From positions 1 to 64,000 of the forward strand of contig JAJDCU010000021.1 in NCBI GenBank assembly GCA_029260655.1: 64,000 nt of DNA, given 5' to 3'. This document shows, piece after piece, positions 59,395-64,000 of this stretch. The first letter of the stretch is position 1. Each line of letters opens with the position of its first letter. Source of the stretch: Phycisphaeraceae bacterium. GTDB lineage: Bacteria > Planctomycetota > Phycisphaerae > Phycisphaerales > Phycisphaeraceae. Position numbers and translations under genes: made by a program. The notes under the pieces were generated by a model. That model did not search any database. It saw nothing but the letters and a program-made list of their open reading frames with translations, and was not told where the DNA came from.

Positions 59395-60504
59395 TTGCCA
59401 CCGCTGAGAACACTGACCGTCGCAGGCGATCCGTACCGGATGGGATATGAGCACGGCCAGGCCTACGCCAAAGCGATCGGTGAGCTGACCGAGGAGCGTC
59501 TGCGCCTGTGCGCCAGCGACGACTGGGCCCGCGCCGGGGTTCACCCGCTGGTCATCACCGAATTAGCCGGGCGGTGCATGCCCTACCACCACCGATTTGA
59601 TGAGTCGTTATGCGCCGAGCTCGAGGGGCTCGCCGACGGCTCGGGCGTGCCGATGGTCGAGCTGTTGATCATGAACGGATTCACGGACTTCGTAGACGTG
59701 CTGCATCAGCACGTGGTCGACGACCCCGGGGGCTGCACCGCGTTTATGACCTCGCCCGACCAATCCCCGGACGGGCGGGGGTATCTGGGCCAGACCTGGG
59801 ACATGCACACGACCGCCACCCCGTACGTTCTGATGCTGGACATCCGCCCCAGCGGCAAGCCGGCGGCGCTGATGTTCACGCTCACCGGCTGCGTGGGGAT
59901 GATCGGGTTGAACGAAGCGGGGATCGCGGTGGGGATCAACAACCTGTTCACCACCGAGGGGCGCAAGGGCGTGACCTGGCCGTTCGTCGTGCGGAAGATG
60001 CTGGCGCAGAGCGACCTGGACGCGGCGATGAACGTGCTTGAGAGCGCGGACCTGGCCGGGGCGCACAACTACCTGGTGATGGGGCCCGACGGCCGGGGGT
60101 ACAACGTCGAGGCCGTCCCGAGCCTGCGTTCCGTGACGCCGCTCGAATCGACGATCGTACACACCAACCACTGCCAGGAGACTGCTCTGGTGAGCCTTGA
60201 ACGCCAGCGCTCCGAAGCATCACGGCAGAGCACCGTCACCCGGCTGGACCAGGCGCAACGGTTTCTCAGCGACCACGCCGGTCGGGTGGATGTGGACGCA
60301 CTGATCGGGCTGACCCGGCTGCGCGAGGGCAATGGTTTCTCGGTGTGTCAGACGCCGGCTCAGGGTTACGACGTCGAGTCGTCCGGGGCTTGTGTGATGT
60401 CTCCCAGTACCCGGGAGATGTGGGCGGTCTGGGGCCTGCCGTCCGAGAACGACTACCAGCGCTTCACCCCCGGGGGCCTGCGAGCCGATACGGTAAGTAC
60501 CTAG
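59395..60504 (+). CDS. C45-family peptidase (acyl-CoA:6-aminopenicillanic acid acyltransferase-like)
   Basis: 369 residues from TTG 59395. Family C45 Ntn-hydrolase: the N-terminal pro-part (RMGYEHGQAYAKAIGELT), then DPGGCTAFMTS with the nucleophile Cys114 at the autocleavage site Gly-Cys, followed by GRGYLGQTWDMHTTATPYVL and GCVGMIGLNEAGIAVGINNL. These match the hallmark of autocatalytic N-terminal-nucleophile amidohydrolases. The native substrate is unknown; amide or peptide hydrolysis is expected. The next gene (class III aminotransferase) follows 13 nt later, so the two probably share a catabolic pathway. Confidence 0.9.
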   Translation: MPPLRTLTVAGDPYRMGYEHGQAYAKAIGELTEERLRLCASDDWARAGVHPLVITELAGRCMPYHHRFDESLCAELEGLADGSGVPMVELLIMNGFTDFVDVLHQHVVDDPGGCTAFMTSPDQSPDGRGYLGQTWDMHTTATPYVLMLDIRPSGKPAALMFTLTGCVGMIGLNEAGIAVGINNLFTTEGRKGVTWPFVVRKMLAQSDLDAAMNVLESADLAGAHNYLVMGPDGRGYNVEAVPSLRSVTPLESTIVHTNHCQETALVSLERQRSEASRQSTVTRLDQAQRFLSDHAGRVDVDALIGLTRLREGNGFSVCQTPAQGYDVESSGACVMSPSTREMWAVWGLPSENDYQRFTPGGLRADTVST

Positions 60505-60517
60505 AGGTGCTTACCCA

Positions 60518-61888
60518 ATGACTCAGCCCCCCGCCAAGACAATAGACATCAAAACCGAGCTGCCCGGCCCCAAGGCGCGGGCGGTGCTGGCCCGCCGTGA
60601 TGCGTCCGTGGTCCGCGGGCTGTACCGGTCCTGCCCGATCGTCGCCGAGACCGCCCGGGGCGCGGCGGTGACGGATGTGGACGGCAACACGTTCATCGAC
60701 CTGAACGCCGGGATCGGCGCGCTCAACTGCGGGCACTGCCCGGACAAGGTCACCGACGCGATCCACAAGCAGGCCGACAAACTCCTGCACCTGTGCGCGA
60801 TCGTCGGGACGTACGAGCCGTACGTTGAATTATGTGAGAAGCTCAACGAGCTGGCCCCGATCAAGGGCGAGAAGAAGACACTGCTTTGCAACACCGGGGT
60901 CGAGGCCGGGGAAAACGCGGTGAAGATCGCGCGCTACGCGACCGGCCGACAGGCGATCATCGTCTTCGAGGGCGCGTTCCACGGCCGATCTCTTCTGGGC
61001 ATGACGATGACTAGCAAGTACGACCTCTACAAACGCGGCTTCGGCCCGTTCGCGCCGGAGGTCTACCGTGTGCCGTTCCCCTACGAATACCGGGAAAAGC
61101 CGGAGGGTATGAATAGCCGCGACTACGACGACTACGCCATTGGGCAGTTCAAGAAGGCACTGGTCGCACAGGTCGACCCGACCTCGGTCGCGGCGGTCAT
61201 CATCGAGCCGGTGCAGGGCGAGGGCGGGTTTATCACCGCCTCGACCAGGTACCTGCGCAAGCTCCGTTCGATTTGCCGTGAGCACGGGATCCTGTTCGTC
61301 GCCGACGAGGTGCAGTCGGGGTTCTGCCGAACCGGAAAGATGTTCGCGATCGAGTCAAGCGGCGTTGAGCCGGACATGCTGCTGACCGCCAAGTCGATCG
61401 CCAGCGGGATGCCCATCGCCGCGGTCACCGGCAAGGCCGAGATCATGGACGCGCCCCACGTCGGCGGGCTGGGCTCGACCTACGGCGGCAACCCGGTCGC
61501 CTGCGCCTCGGCCATAGCGTCGATCGACACCATGATCGAACACGATCTGGCCACCCGCGCCCTGGAGATCGGCAAGATCACGATGGGATACTTCATGCAG
61601 TGGAAAGATAAGCACCCGATCATCGGCGACATCCGCTGCGATGGCGCGATGTGCGCGATCGAGTTCGTCAACGATCGCAAGACCAAGGAGCCAAACAAGA
61701 CTGCGCCCGCGCGCGTGGTCGAGGAGGGATTCCAGCGGGGGCTGATCATGATCCGGGCCGGGCTGTATTCCAGTTGCGTCCGTACGCTGGCGCCCCTGAC
61801 GATCACGGACGACCAACTCCACGAAGCGATGTCGGCCCTGGGCGAGGCGATCGCGGTCGCCGACGGCGAACACGCCAAGGCCGCGTGA
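60518..61888 (+). CDS. Class III aminotransferase (4-aminobutyrate/ornithine-type)
   Basis: 456 residues, PLP fold type I. The PLP lysine is Lys292 in LTAKSIASGMPIAAVTG; upstream are NTGVEAGENAVKIARYATG, HGRSLLGMTMTSKYDLYK and EPVQGEGGF, then FVADEVQSGFCRTG with the PLP-binding Asp. GAGGTG lies 8 nt before the ATG. The sequence fits the GABA/putrescine/diaminobutyrate group; which one is not clear from sequence. The neighbouring agmatine deiminase and carbamoylputrescine amidase suggest putrescine or GABA as substrate. Confidence 0.92.
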   Translation: MTQPPAKTIDIKTELPGPKARAVLARRDASVVRGLYRSCPIVAETARGAAVTDVDGNTFIDLNAGIGALNCGHCPDKVTDAIHKQADKLLHLCAIVGTYEPYVELCEKLNELAPIKGEKKTLLCNTGVEAGENAVKIARYATGRQAIIVFEGAFHGRSLLGMTMTSKYDLYKRGFGPFAPEVYRVPFPYEYREKPEGMNSRDYDDYAIGQFKKALVAQVDPTSVAAVIIEPVQGEGGFITASTRYLRKLRSICREHGILFVADEVQSGFCRTGKMFAIESSGVEPDMLLTAKSIASGMPIAAVTGKAEIMDAPHVGGLGSTYGGNPVACASAIASIDTMIEHDLATRALEIGKITMGYFMQWKDKHPIIGDIRCDGAMCAIEFVNDRKTKEPNKTAPARVVEEGFQRGLIMIRAGLYSSCVRTLAPLTITDDQLHEAMSALGEAIAVADGEHAKAA

Positions 61889-61892
61889 CGCG

Positions 61893-62537
61893 ATGGGTGG
61901 TACCTCCTCAATCACGATCAGGACGATCCAGCCTGGGGACTTCGCGCTCCTTGAGCAGCTCCAGCGCGACTGCTACCCGACCCTCGACGCCAAAGAACTG
62001 ATGCGGGTCGAACACTTTGAGAGCCAATACAAGGTTTTCCCCGAGGGCCAGTTCATCGCGCTGGACGGTAGTCGGGGGGAAAGAATCGTCGGCCAGGGAT
62101 CGGGGTTCTTCACCGATTTCGATCTAACTAGCCCAAAGCACACGTTCCTGGAAGTCTGCGCAGGGCTGTATTTCACCCGCCACGACCCGGACGGCGACTA
62201 CTACTACGGCGCGGACATCAGCGTCCACCCCGACGCGCGAGGCAAGGGGATCGGCCGGCTGCTGTACAAGTCCCGGCAGGACCTGGCGATGCGCCGCAAC
62301 CGTAAGGGCATCGTCGCCGGAGGGCTGATCCCGGGCTACGCCGAACACAAGCAGACACTCACGCCACAGCAGTACGTCGAGAAGGTCATCGCCGGGGAAC
62401 TGTTCGACGGGACGCTGAGCTTTCAACTCAAGAACGGCTTCGTGGTCCGGGGCCTGATCCGGGATTACCTGGAAGACGCCGCCAGCGACAACTGGGCGAC
62501 GCTGATCGAGTGGACGAATCCGAAATACAAACCGTAA
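61893..62537 (+). CDS. GNAT-family N-acetyltransferase
   Basis: 214 residues. The GNAT acetyl-CoA loop is ISVHPDARGKGIGRLLY (R/Q-x-x-G-x-G/A at 116-121). The ends (LQRDCYPTLDAKELMR, YVEKVIAGELFDGTLSFQLK, NWATLIEWTNPKY) match the N-terminal half of the bifunctional GNAT/carbon-nitrogen hydrolase proteins; here the hydrolase half is absent, and a separate one lies on the other strand near the window end. It begins 4 nt after the aminotransferase stop. Acetylation of a polyamine or amino-acid substrate is likely. Confidence 0.9.
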   Translation: MGGTSSITIRTIQPGDFALLEQLQRDCYPTLDAKELMRVEHFESQYKVFPEGQFIALDGSRGERIVGQGSGFFTDFDLTSPKHTFLEVCAGLYFTRHDPDGDYYYGADISVHPDARGKGIGRLLYKSRQDLAMRRNRKGIVAGGLIPGYAEHKQTLTPQQYVEKVIAGELFDGTLSFQLKNGFVVRGLIRDYLEDAASDNWATLIEWTNPKYKP

Positions 62538-62557
62538 GAAGAAGACTAACAAGAGTC

Positions 62558-62632
62558 ATCCGCAGATTACGCAGATTGAAAGTCAGACAGACAACACTGT
62601 CTTAATCTGCGCAATCTCCGTAATCTGTGGAT
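62558..62632. repeat. REP-like imperfect inverted repeat between convergent genes
   Basis: ATCCGCAGATTACGCAGATT (62558-62577) and the complement of the same theme, AATCTGCGCAATCTCCGTAA followed by TCTGTGGAT (62604-62632), around a GACAGACAACACTGTC centre. This CCGCAGATTACGCAGATT theme is a widespread intergenic repeat type in bacteria. It may act as a bidirectional terminator here. Confidence 0.75.
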
Positions 62633-62648
62633 ACTTCCCTGTCCGCCT

Positions 62649-63704
62649 TTACTCTTTGCTTTCAAGTATCGCCGGCTGCTGTTGGCTCAAACAGTGCAGC
62701 GCCCCGCGGCCGACGACGATCCACTCGGCGCGGATCGGCACGACGGTCATGCCCGGCGTGGCGTCGTCGATGATTTTCAGCGCCTCGTCGTCGGTGCGCT
62801 GGCCGAACACGGGGACAAAAACCGCGCCGTTACTGATCAGGAAGTTGGCGTAGCTGGCGGGCAGGTGGTAGGTGCCGCGTTCGATCTGCCTGTTCGGCGG
62901 AAAATCGTAGGTGATCGGCTCAGGGACGGGCAATGGAACAATGTTCAAAGGCTGGCCGTCCTGATCGCGAGCGTCGGCGAGTATCTGCCAGTCTTTCTTG
63001 AGGATGTCGTGGTCCGGGTGGCCGTCCGGAGCGCGGACCGCGACGATGGTATCGGGGGAAACGAATCGTGCGATGTCGTCCATGTGCCCGTCGGTGTCGT
63101 CGCCCTCCAAGCCGCCGGCCATCCAGATGACGTGGCTCGTGCCCAGGGTCACATGCAACTGCTGTTCGATCTGGTTGCGCGACAGCGTTGGGTTCCGGTT
63201 GTCCTGAAGCAGGCAACTCTCGGTGGTCAACAGCGTGCCCTTGCCGTTGACCCCGATCGACCCGCCCTCGAGGACCATGTCGTGACGCCACAACGGGACT
63301 TTCAGGTGCGCCGCGATCTTGTGTGGGACCGAGTTATCCCTGTCCCAGGGGTCGTACTTACGCCCCCAGGCGTTGAAGCGGAAGCTGTGACAACCCAAGC
63401 CACCACGGTCGTCCACGACGAAGATCGGGCCGTAGTCGCGTATCCACGAGTCATCGGTCTTGATGCTAAGGCCCTGGGTCGTCTGGACCTTCACGAACCT
63501 GCTCATCTGCGCGATCCACGTCTCGTACTGGGCCTGCGCCTTCTCCAGACAGCCCGGCCAGGTGTCTGTGTTGTGCGGGGTGGTCAGCCAGATCCGGTCG
63601 TGTGGCTCCCACTCGGCGGGCATGCGGTAGCCAAGCTCGGCGGTGGTCGGGAAGCCTGAGAAGACCCCCGACTCTTCGGAGGGGTTGTTTTTTTCAGCGG
63701 GCAT
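62649..63704 (-). CDS. aguA: Agmatine deiminase
   Basis: 351 residues of the porphyromonas-type peptidyl-arginine deiminase family. Motifs: SWIRDYGPIFVVDD (89-93 RDYGP), DMVLEGGSIGVNG, WMAGGLEGDDTDGHMDD (the His-Asp of the active site), and the nucleophile Cys338 in ALHCLSQQQP near the end. It hydrolyses agmatine to N-carbamoylputrescine and ammonia. The partial carbon-nitrogen hydrolase 68 nt upstream would be the next enzyme (carbamoylputrescine to putrescine). The start is ATG 63704, with no strong ribosome site. Confidence 0.95.
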   Translation of the reverse strand: MPAEKNNPSEESGVFSGFPTTAELGYRMPAEWEPHDRIWLTTPHNTDTWPGCLEKAQAQYETWIAQMSRFVKVQTTQGLSIKTDDSWIRDYGPIFVVDDRGGLGCHSFRFNAWGRKYDPWDRDNSVPHKIAAHLKVPLWRHDMVLEGGSIGVNGKGTLLTTESCLLQDNRNPTLSRNQIEQQLHVTLGTSHVIWMAGGLEGDDTDGHMDDIARFVSPDTIVAVRAPDGHPDHDILKKDWQILADARDQDGQPLNIVPLPVPEPITYDFPPNRQIERGTYHLPASYANFLISNGAVFVPVFGQRTDDEALKIIDDATPGMTVVPIRAEWIVVGRGALHCLSQQQPAILESKE

Positions 63705-63772
63705 GGATCGCGTAACCGGATAGGGGTGATAGGTCTAAGATCGGACGATTCACCATTTTTCTTGACCGCCGG

Positions 63773-64000
63773 TCAGCCCCCGTCCAGCATCCGCTGCAAG
63801 AGCCCGCCGTAGGCGTCGACCCGCCGGTCGCGCAGGAAAGGCCAGCCGCGGCGCGTCTGCTCGATTAAGGAGAGGTCGCACTCGGCGATCAACACTTCTT
63901 CCTGATCCGCCGATGCCTGGGCGATCACCTGCCCGCCGGGGTCGACCACGAATGAGCTGCCCCAGAAGGTCAGGTCGTCCTCGACGCCGACGCGGTTGAT
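63773..64000 (-). CDS. aguB: Carbon-nitrogen hydrolase, probable N-carbamoylputrescine amidase (5' part beyond window)
   Basis: Only the C-terminal ~75 residues are visible: VEDDLTFWGSSFVVDPGGQV, then EEVLIAECDLSLIEQTRRGW and PFLRDRRVDAYGGLLQR before the stop. This is the typical nitrilase-superfamily tail, and WPFLRDRRxDAYG is shared by carbamoylputrescine amidases. Its position directly upstream of agmatine deiminase, same strand, supports the assignment. The catalytic Cys lies outside the window. Confidence 0.88.
   Translation of the reverse strand: MNRVGVEDDLTFWGSSFVVDPGGQVIAQASADQEEVLIAECDLSLIEQTRRGWPFLRDRRVDAYGGLLQRMLDGG

Noticed and set aside
62682-63659. 325-residue plus-strand ORF
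   Set aside because: Antisense to agmatine deiminase, which has all catalytic motifs.
1-64000. CRISPR array or cas genes
   Set aside because: No regular array of 25-40-nt repeats was seen. The Cas4-like nuclease region belongs to the UvrD-type helicase.

Overview
The window is high-GC bacterial DNA whose gene content points to the Planctomycetota, probably the class Phycisphaerae. The pointers are a MoxR/DUF58/BatA/VWA/DUF4159 membrane cluster, very long secreted proteins, scattered UUG and GUG starts, and agmatine deiminase beside a carbamoylputrescine-amidase-like gene. The assignment is inferred from gene content only; no rRNA or marker phylogeny is available here.

Left edge (1-2.3 kb): a PhoR-like histidine kinase, cut by the window, downstream of a PhoB-like regulator. 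A tandem TTAACC-type element upstream of the regulator looks like a Pho box.

Accessory region (2.3-25.8 kb): three gene modules laid end to end. Copies of a TGGTTGTAA-type motif lie at 2264, 9583, 19148 and 25695. Module A holds a Toprim protein, a DUF3987 protein, an excisionase-like protein and a tyrosine integrase. Module B holds an HTH-ParA fusion with a palindromic operator, a small partner, and a three-gene operon: a type III-like Mod methyltransferase, a protein ending in a divergent diadenylate-cyclase (DAC) domain, and a Res helicase-nuclease. Module C holds Vsr, a UvrD-like helicase with a RecB/Cas4-type nuclease, a C5-cytosine methyltransferase, a DUF3883 nuclease-like protein and a small winged-helix-like protein. 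Module C lies between a truncated tRNA-Gly copy with its promoter and the intact tRNA-Gly(UCC). The mod-DAC-res operon is the best candidate for a little-described defence system.

Core-like and secretory region (26-43 kb): a sugar-phosphate isomerase/epimerase-like gene and a Gfo/Idh/MocA oxidoreductase, then a leftward run of six genes. These encode a TPR-PDZ protein, a coiled-coil protein, a beta-helix protein, a small exported protein, a 1786-residue exported protein with four ~90-residue repeats and a toxin-like C-terminus, and a small cytosolic protein that could be its immunity partner.

Right part (43-64 kb): exonuclease III, then a Dlt-like surface-acylation operon (ACP, methyltransferase, FkbH, MBOAT, a 50-residue DltX-like microprotein, SGNH/DltD-like protein). 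In that operon FkbH replaces the adenylating DltA. Next come the MoxR/DUF58/BatA cluster, a C45 peptidase, a class III aminotransferase and a GNAT protein. The window ends with convergent agmatine deiminase and a partial carbamoylputrescine amidase.
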